Below the pieces are notes generated by a model, which ran no database searches, had not been told where the DNA came from, and worked only from the letters and a program-made list of their open reading frames with translations. From Candidatus Magnetobacterium casense (lineage in GTDB: Bacteria; Nitrospirota; Thermodesulfovibrionia; Thermodesulfovibrionales; Magnetobacteriaceae), in the NCBI RefSeq assembly GCF_000714715.1, contig NZ_JMFO01000004.1:62001-126000 (forward strand): a DNA stretch of 64,000 nucleotides, in the 5' to 3' direction. Shown in pieces: positions 15,926 through 23,790 of this stretch. The translations under genes and the position numbers were made by a program. How positions within the stretch are numbered: the first letter of the stretch is position 1; each line of letters opens with the position of its first letter.

Positions 15926-16642
15926 CTAGTGCATGAAAAATATCTTCATGACAAGAGACATGAGGGTAGCTAAAATAAGCCCCATAAGCCACTTCATCAA
16001 GACCATCTCACCTTTAAGTTGAGCAAGGCCTTCTCTGACCTTGGAGATATCTTCCTTAAGGCCGGCTTTTGTCTCAGCTATGTTTTCGGTGAGACGAGCT
16101 TCTGTCTTGGTGATGTCTTCTTTTACCTTAGATATTTCCCCTTTGAGACTGGCTTCTGTCTTGGTGATGTCTTCTTTTACCTTAGATATTTCCCCTTTGA
16201 GACTGGCTTCTGTCTTAGCGATGTCTTCTTTGAGGCCGGTTTTTGTCTCAGCGATGCTTTCTTTGAGACGGGCTTCTGTCTTGGTGATGTCTTCTTTGAG
16301 ACGGGCTTCTGTCTTGGCTATTTCTCCTTTGAGGCCGGCTTCTACCTTGAACAGATTGTTTGCCAACTTAGCAACGTCTTCCTTGACCTTAGCGATGTCT
16401 CCTTTTAGACCGACTTCTCCCTTAGAGACACCTTCCTTGACCTTGGAGACACTTTCTTTGAGGATGGTTTCCAACTTGGACATGTCTTCCTTGAGACTGG
16501 CCTCCAGTCTGAACATATCTTCTTTGGTAGCCAAGTCTCGGCGCGTGTCAAGCCCGGCATCGCTGATAACCCTTATAAAAGCGTCTGTGGCTTCTTCACC
16601 GAGCTTATCTCTCAGCACCCGTGGTATCGTTATTACACTCAT
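15926..16642 (-). CDS. Repetitive coiled-coil protein with C-terminal membrane anchor
   Basis: 238 aa from the ATG at 16642 (MSVITIP); the frame also opens 12 codons earlier. Residues 1-45 form a small globular head (PRVLRDKLGEEATDAFI), and residues 45-205 are an almost perfect heptad-rich coiled coil built from variants of the unit LKxDIxKTEAx. A C-terminal hydrophobic segment (MVLMKWLMGLILATLMSLVMKI, divided by a Lys) anchors it in the membrane. It resembles DUF1640-like or bdr/LA_3751-type proteins. The repeat array includes an exact 54-base tandem duplication, so copy number probably varies between strains. Function is unknown. Confidence 0.75.
   Translation of the reverse strand: MSVITIPRVLRDKLGEEATDAFIRVISDAGLDTRRDLATKEDMFRLEASLKEDMSKLETILKESVSKVKEGVSKGEVGLKGDIAKVKEDVAKLANNLFKVEAGLKGEIAKTEARLKEDITKTEARLKESIAETKTGLKEDIAKTEASLKGEISKVKEDITKTEASLKGEISKVKEDITKTEARLTENIAETKAGLKEDISKVREGLAQLKGEMVLMKWLMGLILATLMSLVMKIFFMH
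16098..16205. repeat. Exact 54-bp tandem duplication inside coiled-coil gene
   Basis: The 54 bases at 16098-16151 are repeated at 16152-16205. They encode 18 residues of coiled coil per unit, so gain or loss keeps the frame and shifts the heptad by four positions. More degenerate units flank both sides. Confidence 0.85.
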
Positions 16643-16744
16643 GCCTTTATTATACAACTCGTGTATAAAAAAGCACAAGTTTTGAACTTGACAGATAAAA
16701 TGTCAGGGTGACAAGAGTAAATCCTATATGTTAAGGTATAGGGT

Positions 16745-17548
16745 ATGGAACTGAGGACAAAGGAAGAACCATTCGCCGGCTCAACGGATGGCTACAAGAA
16801 TCGAACGGTCGCCGGTATCTATGGCGTTACGCTTGGCGCCCTGGGGGTGCATCGCTTCTACCTCGGCTATACGGGCATAGGCATAGCCCAGATACTTGTG
16901 ACGCTGCTGACCTGTGGAGTGGGGGCGCTGTGGGGGATTATTGAAGGCTGGATCATCCTGTGGGATGGCGGCTTCTTCGACAAGGACGCACGCGGTAACC
17001 CCCTGGTCAAGTACGCAGAGCCACTACCGACGGAATCCGGGGCAGGGGATGACACGCCTGTCGCCGGCCAAAAGAATCGTGCCACTGCCGCAATGTATGG
17101 CGTCTTTCTCGGCGCCTTTGGGGTGCATCGCTTTTACCTTGGCTACACAGCCATAGGGGTTATACAGGTGGCTGTCACCTTTCTGACCTGCGGACTTGGC
17201 GCCTTGTGGGGTATGCTTGAGGGTTTTCTCATCCTGTCTGGAAAAATTGACAAGGATGCACAGGGCAGACCGCTCGGTAAGGACGTGGAGATCGTAGTGG
17301 CAGAGGCCAATTTATCCGAAGAATACACTTACAAGAACAAGACCATCGCCGGTATACTTGGCGTATTCCTTGGCAGCCTGGGGATACATCGCTTCTACCT
17401 TGGTTATACGGGCATTGGCATCGCCCAGTTGCTTCTTACGTTTTCCACCGGTTTAGGTGCCATCTGGGGGTTGGTCGAGGGGATTCTCATCCTTACGGGG
17501 ACCATAAATAAAGATGCCCAGGGCAGACCGCTTATAAATTACAAGTGA
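16745..17548 (+). CDS. Triple TM2-domain membrane protein
   Basis: A 267-aa protein made of three TM2 domains in tandem (about residues 18-85, 100-167 and 195-262). Each has the diagnostic GVHRFYLGY or GIHRFYLGY turn between two TM helices, and ends with a conserved KDAQG/KDARG motif. Most TM2 proteins carry one such unit; a threefold fusion is unusual and gives about six TM helices. The repeats are diverged, so the duplication is old. Function of bacterial TM2 proteins is unclear. It has its own upstream region with TTGACA at 16688. Confidence 0.88.
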   Translation: MELRTKEEPFAGSTDGYKNRTVAGIYGVTLGALGVHRFYLGYTGIGIAQILVTLLTCGVGALWGIIEGWIILWDGGFFDKDARGNPLVKYAEPLPTESGAGDDTPVAGQKNRATAAMYGVFLGAFGVHRFYLGYTAIGVIQVAVTFLTCGLGALWGMLEGFLILSGKIDKDAQGRPLGKDVEIVVAEANLSEEYTYKNKTIAGILGVFLGSLGIHRFYLGYTGIGIAQLLLTFSTGLGAIWGLVEGILILTGTINKDAQGRPLINYK

Positions 17549-17586
17549 GATTATTTACGAACAGTGATAAACAAAGGAGAATATAG

Positions 17587-17871
17587 ATGAAATTAACGGA
17601 AGCACCCAATTGCCCATACTGTGGACAAAAGATGAAAAAAACGGAAACACCACGCTTTAACCTCAGCGATGGCCTGGGCTGGTGTACGCCGTATCTCTAT
17701 GTATGCTTCAACGACGAGTGCAGCTTCTACGTGCAAGGCTGGACCCATATAATGAACAACTACGGCAAAGTGGCCTCCTACCGCTGCATGTGCTACCCAG
17801 AAACCGGAGATATGGACACCGTATGCGTCTACACCAGCGACGGCCTCAGAGGACAAATCGTAGAGGAGTAA
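17587..17871 (+). CDS. Small zinc-binding protein (Ogr/Delta-like)
   Basis: A 94-aa protein. CPYCGQKM at 9-16 and CFNDEC at about 40-45 give a two-CxnC zinc-ribbon arrangement, with further Cys at CMCY near 66-69. The DGLGWCTPYLYVC and ASYRCM blocks fit, from memory, a conserved family of Ogr/Delta-like zinc-finger proteins seen in delta-proteobacteria and Nitrospirota. An AAAGGAG lies about 8 bases before the ATG. It is followed by acylphosphatase on the same strand. Function is unknown. Confidence 0.68.
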   Translation: MKLTEAPNCPYCGQKMKKTETPRFNLSDGLGWCTPYLYVCFNDECSFYVQGWTHIMNNYGKVASYRCMCYPETGDMDTVCVYTSDGLRGQIVEE

Positions 17872-17920
17872 GCGCCCCCTTGCCGATATGCAACAGTTAA
17901 GAGGATGGAGTGTATGAGTT

Positions 17921-18202
17921 ATGGATGAACAGAGAAAGGCACATCTGAGGATCGAGGGCAGGGTCCAGGGTGTTGGCTTCCGGTACTTCGTGCGTGAGAT
18001 AGCAATGAGGTACAGGGTCAACGGCTGGGTGCGCAACCTATACGACGGCAGCGTTGAAGCCGTTCTTGAGGGGGATGGCAAGGACGTAAGCACTGCCGTT
18101 GCGTACTGCTATCAGGGCCCTCCGGGGGCGCACGTCACAAACGTTGATGTCACCTGGATGGACTACACGGGGGAATTTACCGCATTTGGAATAAGGTTTT
18201 AG
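17921..18202 (+). CDS. acyP: Acylphosphatase
   Basis: A 93-aa acylphosphatase that hydrolyses acyl phosphates such as carbamoyl phosphate. The signature GRVQGVGFRYFVRE (residues 14-27) contains the catalytic Arg, and VNGWVRNLYDGSVEAVLEG (38-56) contains the catalytic Asn in the usual place. Length is standard. It begins a run of closely spaced genes (methyltransferase at +6 bases, then glycosyltransferase overlapping), so it may be transcribed with them. Confidence 0.95.
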   Translation: MDEQRKAHLRIEGRVQGVGFRYFVREIAMRYRVNGWVRNLYDGSVEAVLEGDGKDVSTAVAYCYQGPPGAHVTNVDVTWMDYTGEFTAFGIRF

Positions 18203-18207
18203 CAGAA

Positions 18208-19209
18208 GTGGACGCCTTGTGCGAAATATGCCACACGCCTCTGCCTGACAAGCACTCAGGCCGATGCAGCGCCGCCAACGGACAATACACCGTGCGCGTA
18301 TGTGGCAACTGTGGCGTAGGTGTAACGGTGCCACGACCATCGCCTCAGACGCTTGCCGCCCTGTACGAAACCGGCGCTTACCGGGAAAAGGACGGCAAAC
18401 GCTTTGCCTTTTTGGTTGAGGCCGTCATATATCTCTTCCGGCAACTGAGAAAGCGCAAGGTCAAGCGTTATGCGTCAACGTCGGGGGAGTGTGGGAGTCT
18501 GCTGGATGTGGGGTGCGGGCGCGGGTTGTTCCTGCACGTGATGAAGCAGGATGGCTGGTCGGTGGCCGGCGTGGAGTTTGACAATGCCACGGCGTGCAAC
18601 GTCGCGGACGCCTACAACATCGAGTGCAAGTGGGGCGACCCTCAGCACTGGGGATTGCCGGATGCCTCCTTTGACGTCATAACGATAAACCACGTGCTTG
18701 AACACGTGGCAAACCCCCTGCAACTGCTAAAGACCTGCCACCGGCTGCTCCGTGAGGGGGGATGTCTGATCGTTGCCGTGCCAAACTTTTCAAGCCTTCA
18801 GGCACGGGTTGGAGGTGGGTGTTGGTTTCACCTTGACATGCCGTATCACCTGTATCATTTTTCGGAAGACTCCCTGATGCTCCTGCTCAGTGAGGCGTCG
18901 ATGACGGTCCGGGACGTCAATCGCTTTGATGCCGAGTACTCGCCGTTTGGGTGGTTGCAGACCCTGTTGAATCTAACCGGAATAAAGAAAAACCTCCTGT
19001 ACAACCTGCTAAAGAATCCTGCGGCAAGACAACAGGAACTCGCCTCCGTCAGCCGGGAGGCCCTTGCGCTGAACTTTATGCTTTTGCCGTTTTTTGGTAC
19101 CGTTTCGGTCGCCCTGACGTTATACGAGTCATTCATCGCAAAGACTGGAGGGACTATCGAGATAATAGCGGTGAAGGACACTAAAAATAAAACAGAGGAA
19201 ACGTTATGA
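18208..19209 (+). CDS. Class I SAM methyltransferase with N-terminal Cys motif
   Basis: 333 aa from a GTG start. An N-terminal treble-clef-like element (CEICHTPLP, later CGNCG) precedes a Rossmann methyltransferase with motif I LLDVGCGRG near 94-102, an acidic residue in VAGVEFD, and motif IV/post-I VITINHVLEHV near 155. This plan is common in methyltransferases acting on sugar or polysaccharide precursors. It overlaps the following GT2 gene by 4 bases (ATGA) and precedes a flagellin cluster, so modification of a glycan, perhaps the flagellin glycan, is plausible. Confidence 0.85.
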   Translation: MDALCEICHTPLPDKHSGRCSAANGQYTVRVCGNCGVGVTVPRPSPQTLAALYETGAYREKDGKRFAFLVEAVIYLFRQLRKRKVKRYASTSGECGSLLDVGCGRGLFLHVMKQDGWSVAGVEFDNATACNVADAYNIECKWGDPQHWGLPDASFDVITINHVLEHVANPLQLLKTCHRLLREGGCLIVAVPNFSSLQARVGGGCWFHLDMPYHLYHFSEDSLMLLLSEASMTVRDVNRFDAEYSPFGWLQTLLNLTGIKKNLLYNLLKNPAARQQELASVSREALALNFMLLPFFGTVSVALTLYESFIAKTGGTIEIIAVKDTKNKTEETL

Positions 19210-19961
19210 TTTTGGAGAAAAAAATAGCAGTGGTGATGCCGGCATACAACGCAGAAAAGACCCTCCGGCAGACCTACGATGAGCTTCCGCACGAGTACAT
19301 AGATGAGTGCATCGTGGTGGATGACGCCTCGCGCGACAGCACCATTACAGTGGCAAGAAATCTGGGTCTAAAGGTGTTTGTTCACCAGAAGAACATGGGC
19401 TACGGCGCCAACCAAAAGACCTGTTACCGTAATGCGCTCGACAGTGGCGCCGATATCATCGTGATGCTCCACCCCGACTACCAGTACTCGCCGCGCCTTG
19501 TGACGGCCCTGGCGTCGATGATCCTCTCAGGTCACTACGACATAGCCCTGGGGTCGCGAATATTGGGTGGCAGGGCACTGGATGGCGGTATGCCGCTGTA
19601 CAAGTACATCTCCAACCGGTTGCTCACCTTTGCGGAAAACATGGCGGTGGGGATAAAGCTGTCCGAGTACCACACGGGGTTTCGTGCCTTTAATCGTAAG
19701 GTTCTTGAGACGATTCCCTACGAAAACAACTCCGACGACTTTGTCTTTGACAACGAAATCCTGGTGCAGGCGGTACACTTTGGCTTCCAAATCGGTGAGA
19801 TAAGCTGCCCGACAAAGTATTTTGAAGACGCCTCCTCGATAAACTTCCCGCGCAGCGTCAGGTACGGTGTTGGGTGCCTTCAGACGTCCTTTAAGTACCT
19901 CATGCAGAAGGCCGGTAAACGACATTACGCAATGTTTGACAACTCATGGAAGGTGCGCTGA
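19206..19961 (+). CDS. Family 2 glycosyltransferase (DPM1-like)
   Basis: A 251-aa GT-A glycosyltransferase. VVMPAYNAEKTL near 9-20, the nucleotide-binding DDAS near 38-41, and the DxD-like HPDYQYSP near 89 are in the expected places. It lacks C-terminal TM helices, like dolichyl- or polyprenyl-phosphate mannose synthases of the short class. It overlaps the methyltransferase gene and likely acts in the same glycan pathway. Donor and acceptor cannot be read from sequence. Confidence 0.88.
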   Translation: MILEKKIAVVMPAYNAEKTLRQTYDELPHEYIDECIVVDDASRDSTITVARNLGLKVFVHQKNMGYGANQKTCYRNALDSGADIIVMLHPDYQYSPRLVTALASMILSGHYDIALGSRILGGRALDGGMPLYKYISNRLLTFAENMAVGIKLSEYHTGFRAFNRKVLETIPYENNSDDFVFDNEILVQAVHFGFQIGEISCPTKYFEDASSINFPRSVRYGVGCLQTSFKYLMQKAGKRHYAMFDNSWKVR

Positions 19962-20018
19962 AATAAAGAATCGGGTATCTTCTTTATATTTCTATGGTAA
20001 CTATACTGTTACGCATCT

Positions 20019-20094
20019 TGGATTCCTGGTCAAGCCAGGAATGACACAATTGGAAAACGCCTATTACTGTCATTCCTGCGAAAGCAGGAATCCA
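20019..20094. repeat. Paired-hairpin REP/MITE-like element
   Basis: TGGATTCCTGG..CCAGGAATGACA is followed after a short spacer by its mirror TGTCATTCCTGC..GCAGGAATCCA. This gives two hairpins in opposite orientation with terminal repeats TGGATTCCTG/CAGGAATCCA, the layout of REPIN-type mobile repeats. It separates the glycosyltransferase gene from the TPR-like gene. Confidence 0.75.
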
Positions 20095-20209
20095 TGTCTT
20101 TAAACCATGATGTTAATTTACCATGCTTTTTAAAGAGGATACAAGATACGAATAGGGTTTATAATATGCAAATGATGTCACAAACGATGAATATGTAAGG
20201 AGGTTTATT

Positions 20210-20773
20210 ATGGTACAGAAGGACTACGAGGCAAATTTAGAGACAACGATTGCCTACATGAGACAGGACCAGAGGAGGGATGCCGTGTTGTCGTTAAAGA
20301 CGGCATTGTCACAGGTACCGCCGGAGGACAAGATAGCCGACAATACCGCCTATCTCAAGATACTTGCGATGTCGGCGAGGTTCACTATCGAGGACGGCGA
20401 CTACACAAAGGCCTCTTACTATATAAGTGAGGGGTTGAAGCTCAAGAGATTCTATGCGGACTTTCTCTTTCTCAACACGCTGATCTTCAAGGTGCTGCAC
20501 CAGCATGGCGATATGCTGACCTCCATCATCGGCTATCTGATTTCGATAGACCTGCCCGATGTCTATAACTACGGTTATGACTTTGTAAACGAAGCAGCCA
20601 TAAAGGAGATGCTTGACGTGTACCTGCCCCTTGCCTACACCAACACGCCCAACCATGTCCAGATACAGGAGGTGATCGAAGGGACAATGTTAAAGATGAA
20701 AGAGGTCACCTCCGGGCAGTATATAGAAAGCGCACTGAACATCATGCGCGACATCGACAACAGGGCGAATTAG
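20210..20773 (+). CDS. TPR-like helical protein
   Basis: A 187-aa soluble all-helical protein with at least two TPR-type repeats (about 15-45 and 50-80; AMSARFTIEDGDYTKASYYI has the TPR spacing). No enzyme motif. AAGGAGG lies 6 bases before the ATG and a TATAAT box at 20160-20165. It ends 19 bases before a glycosyltransferase-like gene, which is followed by flagellin, so a scaffold role in flagellin modification or secretion is possible. Family not recognised beyond the fold. Confidence 0.65.
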   Translation: MVQKDYEANLETTIAYMRQDQRRDAVLSLKTALSQVPPEDKIADNTAYLKILAMSARFTIEDGDYTKASYYISEGLKLKRFYADFLFLNTLIFKVLHQHGDMLTSIIGYLISIDLPDVYNYGYDFVNEAAIKEMLDVYLPLAYTNTPNHVQIQEVIEGTMLKMKEVTSGQYIESALNIMRDIDNRAN

Positions 20774-20792
20774 CAAGGGACGTTGTACATTT

Positions 20793-21962
20793 ATGTCAAA
20801 ATTGCTGTTACCGCTCGGAGAGGGCGAAATGCAGTCCACCAACGGCAGACTGGTCTTTATAGCCAAGGCCCTTGCCGCCAGGGGACACTCAATTGATGTC
20901 ATCACGTACAGCAAGTCGGTGTTTAATTTTGCCGGCGATGTGCTGAAGGACCACAAGGGCATACGGGCCATACATGTTGGCAGTCAGCCCCTGAACTACT
21001 ATCACATCCCGTCTCTGGTCAATACATTCATAAAGCTCACCTACGACATGCACCTGCCCCAGACCGACCTGAAGCTGTACAAGGTGACGGCCTTTGACGA
21101 CTTCCGCGGACACATCTCCAGCTTCACCTATCCGGCCATAGACCTTTCGGCCTACGACATGGTCCTGCTGCCGATACCCTCCATAGAGATACCACCGCTC
21201 AACGACTGTGACATATTCTACTCAACCGTGTGCTTCTATGCCAGGGACAAAAACATTCCAATAATTGGTCTGCAGGTATTCCCTGTTATCCAGACGCCGC
21301 CCATATTTTTCAAGGTGGTTGACTACCTGATCATAAAGGAAGAGTACGAGCGTGAGTTTCTCAAAGGTTATGGCTTTGATCCGGGACGGGCCTTTGTGCT
21401 CAACTGCGACAGTGATGCCTACTTTGTCAACACCGTCGAGGACAAGTACCTGGACTTCCTGCTTGAGCCCATCGTGGAGGTGCCAAAGGAGGAGCTGGCC
21501 ATACTGGTGATAAATCACCCTCGCCTGCGCTTTTGCATCAGGGAGATAATCGAAGTCGTGGGGGCGTTAAATATACCCAAGACGCTGTTTCTGCTAAAGC
21601 GTAAGTTCGTCATCCGGGAGCTGTCCGAGGACGATATCATCCGTGACCTGTTCATGGATGCCATCAAGCGAGTCAAGGGGCGTTCCTTCATAATGGAGTC
21701 TGATGCCAAGAGCAACCTGCTGATGATATCCGATGTGATTATTTCGCCGTCGTATCTGTCAACGCTGGGGTTTGCCTCCAACTATAACAAGCTGTCGATA
21801 GTCTATAATCCTCTCAATGACAAGGAGGTCTTTCAAAAGGGCGTGACCTTCATAAATGACAAGGAGACACTGAAAAGGGCAGTGCTCCAGGGTTATGAAA
21901 ACAAGCGTGCTGTCACCTCCATCTCTGATATCGTTGCGATGGTTGGCAAGCTACGCATCTGA
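20793..21962 (+). CDS. Probable GT-B glycosyltransferase-like protein upstream of flagellin
   Basis: A 389-aa soluble protein with a GT-B-like plan: an N-terminal Rossmann half opening LLLPLGEGEMQSTNGRLVFIAKALAARGH, and a C-terminal half with SDVIISPSYLSTLGFASNYN near 310-330, where GT-B enzymes bind donor nucleotide. Sequence similarity to named families is not clear to me. It lies between a TPR-like gene and the flagellin gene, a common site for flagellin O-glycosyltransferases. A glycosylation role is an inference from position and fold. Confidence 0.6.
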   Translation: MSKLLLPLGEGEMQSTNGRLVFIAKALAARGHSIDVITYSKSVFNFAGDVLKDHKGIRAIHVGSQPLNYYHIPSLVNTFIKLTYDMHLPQTDLKLYKVTAFDDFRGHISSFTYPAIDLSAYDMVLLPIPSIEIPPLNDCDIFYSTVCFYARDKNIPIIGLQVFPVIQTPPIFFKVVDYLIIKEEYEREFLKGYGFDPGRAFVLNCDSDAYFVNTVEDKYLDFLLEPIVEVPKEELAILVINHPRLRFCIREIIEVVGALNIPKTLFLLKRKFVIRELSEDDIIRDLFMDAIKRVKGRSFIMESDAKSNLLMISDVIISPSYLSTLGFASNYNKLSIVYNPLNDKEVFQKGVTFINDKETLKRAVLQGYENKRAVTSISDIVAMVGKLRI

Positions 21963-22021
21963 TACATTGTCGCTGCGCAGACCGTTGGATTGCACGGGGG
22001 GGAAAGAATAATAACGATGGT

Positions 22022-22048
22022 TAAAGTTTTGTAAAAGATGACCGATAA
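22022..22048 (+). promoter_or_regulatory. Sigma-28 (FliA) flagellin promoter
   Basis: TAAAGTTT (22022-22029), 11 bases, then ACCGATAA (22041-22048). This differs from the sigma-28 consensus TAAAGTTT-N11-GCCGATAA in one base. It lies about 175 bases before the flagellin ATG, giving a long 5' leader. Confidence 0.9.
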
Positions 22049-22224
22049 ATATAACCAATAGAGTGAATGCAGCAGATTAGGAGAAAAGTGGAAAAGACTA
22101 ATATTAAGGAAGGAGGGGTAAGAGAGAAAGGGGCAAGACCTTTTCTAAGAGCAGGTACTGAATCTAAGGCAATAGCGGGAAGCTATATAAAGATGTTACT
22201 ATTAAATTTACATGGAGGTAAAAA

Positions 22225-23247
22225 ATGGCATTTGTAATTCAAACAAACGTGATGTCACTAAACGCTCAGAGGAATCTGAGAAAGACACAGCCGCTCTTAA
22301 CTGAGGCAATGCAGAGGTTATCATCTGGTTACAGGATCAACTCGGCCAAGGACGATGCGGCAGGATTGGCAATTTCAACGAGGATGACAACCCAGACGCG
22401 TGGTCTGACGGTATCGGTGAGAAACGCTAACGACGGTCTCTCCATAGCCCAGACGGCAGAGGGTGCAATGGACGAGATAACCAACAACCTGCAACGTGTC
22501 AGAGAGCTTGCAGTCCAGGCTATGAGTGGTCAGTATGGTATCACTGATGTGTCTTACATGCAGCAAGAGGTTAATGCTCTGGTTGAGGAGATAGGCAGAA
22601 TTACCGAGCAGACGAAGTTTAACGACAAGAGGCTTTTGGCCGGTACAAGTACGGGTGCGTTCACTACAAGATTGCACGTAAGTTATGCCGCCAGCGATGC
22701 CCAGGTGCAGCTCGTTCTTAATTCGCTCAACACCGATGCCATTGGTGGCAATACGTTTACGGCCACCGGTAAAGATGGTGCAATGATGTATCTCAAGGAC
22801 ATACACACAGCCACGTCATCGGCAGTTGACGGTATTGGTGATACCTCATGGGTAACCAGTACAGGTGCGGCTCCGACGTGGAGTTACACTACAAGTGCAA
22901 AGATCACCTATACCGGTACTGCTTCACTCTATGTTGCAGATTCTACCGCAGCATCGGGTTATTCGTCCAGGGCGTCTAACGCGATAGCTATAGTAGATGG
23001 CGCAATCAACTTTGTTCTGTCGGAGAAGGCGAGAATGGGTGCAAGGGCAAACCAGATGGAGGCTATAGTACGCAATGTCGAAAACGTTATCGAGACAACG
23101 TATTCAGCACGCAGCCGAATCATGGATGCCGACTTTGCGGCAGAGACAGCGAACATGACAAAGGCAATGATACTACAGCAGTCTGGTATCTCTGTCCTGG
23201 CACAGGCAAACAGTCAACAACAGAACATACTTGCCCTTTTGAGGTAA
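22225..23247 (+). CDS. fliC: Flagellin
   Basis: A 340-aa flagellin, the filament subunit. The conserved D0/D1 N-terminus ([33 protein letters not shown]) and C-terminus ([20 protein letters not shown], ending in LLR) are complete. The central variable region (about 155-255) is short and rich in Thr, Ser and Ala, likely surface exposed and a possible site of O-glycosylation by enzymes encoded just upstream. GGAGG lies 6 bases before the ATG. It is controlled by the sigma-28 promoter at 22022. Confidence 0.97.
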   Translation: MAFVIQTNVMSLNAQRNLRKTQPLLTEAMQRLSSGYRINSAKDDAAGLAISTRMTTQTRGLTVSVRNANDGLSIAQTAEGAMDEITNNLQRVRELAVQAMSGQYGITDVSYMQQEVNALVEEIGRITEQTKFNDKRLLAGTSTGAFTTRLHVSYAASDAQVQLVLNSLNTDAIGGNTFTATGKDGAMMYLKDIHTATSSAVDGIGDTSWVTSTGAAPTWSYTTSAKITYTGTASLYVADSTAASGYSSRASNAIAIVDGAINFVLSEKARMGARANQMEAIVRNVENVIETTYSARSRIMDADFAAETANMTKAMILQQSGISVLAQANSQQQNILALLR

Positions 23248-23266
23248 GAACTGTTACGATAGTTAT

Positions 23267-23310
23267 GAGAGTGGGGAGGGAGACATTGTCCTCTCCTTCT
23301 CTCTATTTAA
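23267..23310 (+). terminator. Imperfect hairpin after flagellin gene
   Basis: GAGAG..GGAGGGAGACA pairs imperfectly with TGTCCTCTCC..CTCTC, followed by TATTT. It lies 20 bases after the fliC stop and probably ends the abundant flagellin mRNA before flaG. Confidence 0.6.
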
Positions 23311-23353
23311 AAAATCTCCAGAAAAAATATCTTAAAGATGGAGGTGATGATAT

Positions 23354-23788
23354 ATGGTTGAGGCAGTAGCAAGCATAATGCCGGTGGGTTTGGCAATGAA
23401 GGTTGACGTCTCCGGTATCGGAGATGAGTTGGTGCGCAATATTTCCGGTCAAGCGGACAATGGCGTGGTTGGAGGTGGCGCCGATCAGCGCGTAAAATGG
23501 AATGAAAATGACAGCGTTGCCATAAAAGGCAGTGGTAACACTGTTGACGTTGAAAAAGAAGCTGGTAATGATTTAAAGAAACTTGTAAATAAAGAGACTG
23601 ATGTCACAAAGGCTGTTGATGCAAATCAGAGTAAGGCGTATTTTGAGATCGACGAGGACGAAAAAGTGATTATCAAGGTGGTTGATGCCGAAGGCAAGCT
23701 GTTAAAGCAGATACCGCCGGATGACTATAAGAAGTCAGTGCGTCGTCTGGAAGAGGCCTATAATAAGTTGTTTCATAAGGAGGTTTAG
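23354..23788 (+). CDS. flaG: FlaG family protein
   Basis: A 144-aa FlaG protein, which affects filament length in other bacteria. The conserved part is the C-terminal 55 residues (FEIDEDEKVIIKVVDAEGKL, then QIPPDDY and a terminal helix). The first 85 residues are variable and polar. It ends 2 bases before fliD on the same strand, the usual flaG-fliD-fliS order. GGAGG lies about 9 bases before the ATG at 23354. Confidence 0.9.
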   Translation: MVEAVASIMPVGLAMKVDVSGIGDELVRNISGQADNGVVGGGADQRVKWNENDSVAIKGSGNTVDVEKEAGNDLKKLVNKETDVTKAVDANQSKAYFEIDEDEKVIIKVVDAEGKLLKQIPPDDYKKSVRRLEEAYNKLFHKEV

Positions 23789-23790
23789 AC

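Noticed and set aside
16041-16685. Long plus-strand frame opposite the coiled-coil gene, with Leu/Ser/Ala-rich repeats
   Set aside because: It is the antisense shadow of a strongly patterned coding repeat on the minus strand, with no ribosome site or recognisable domain.
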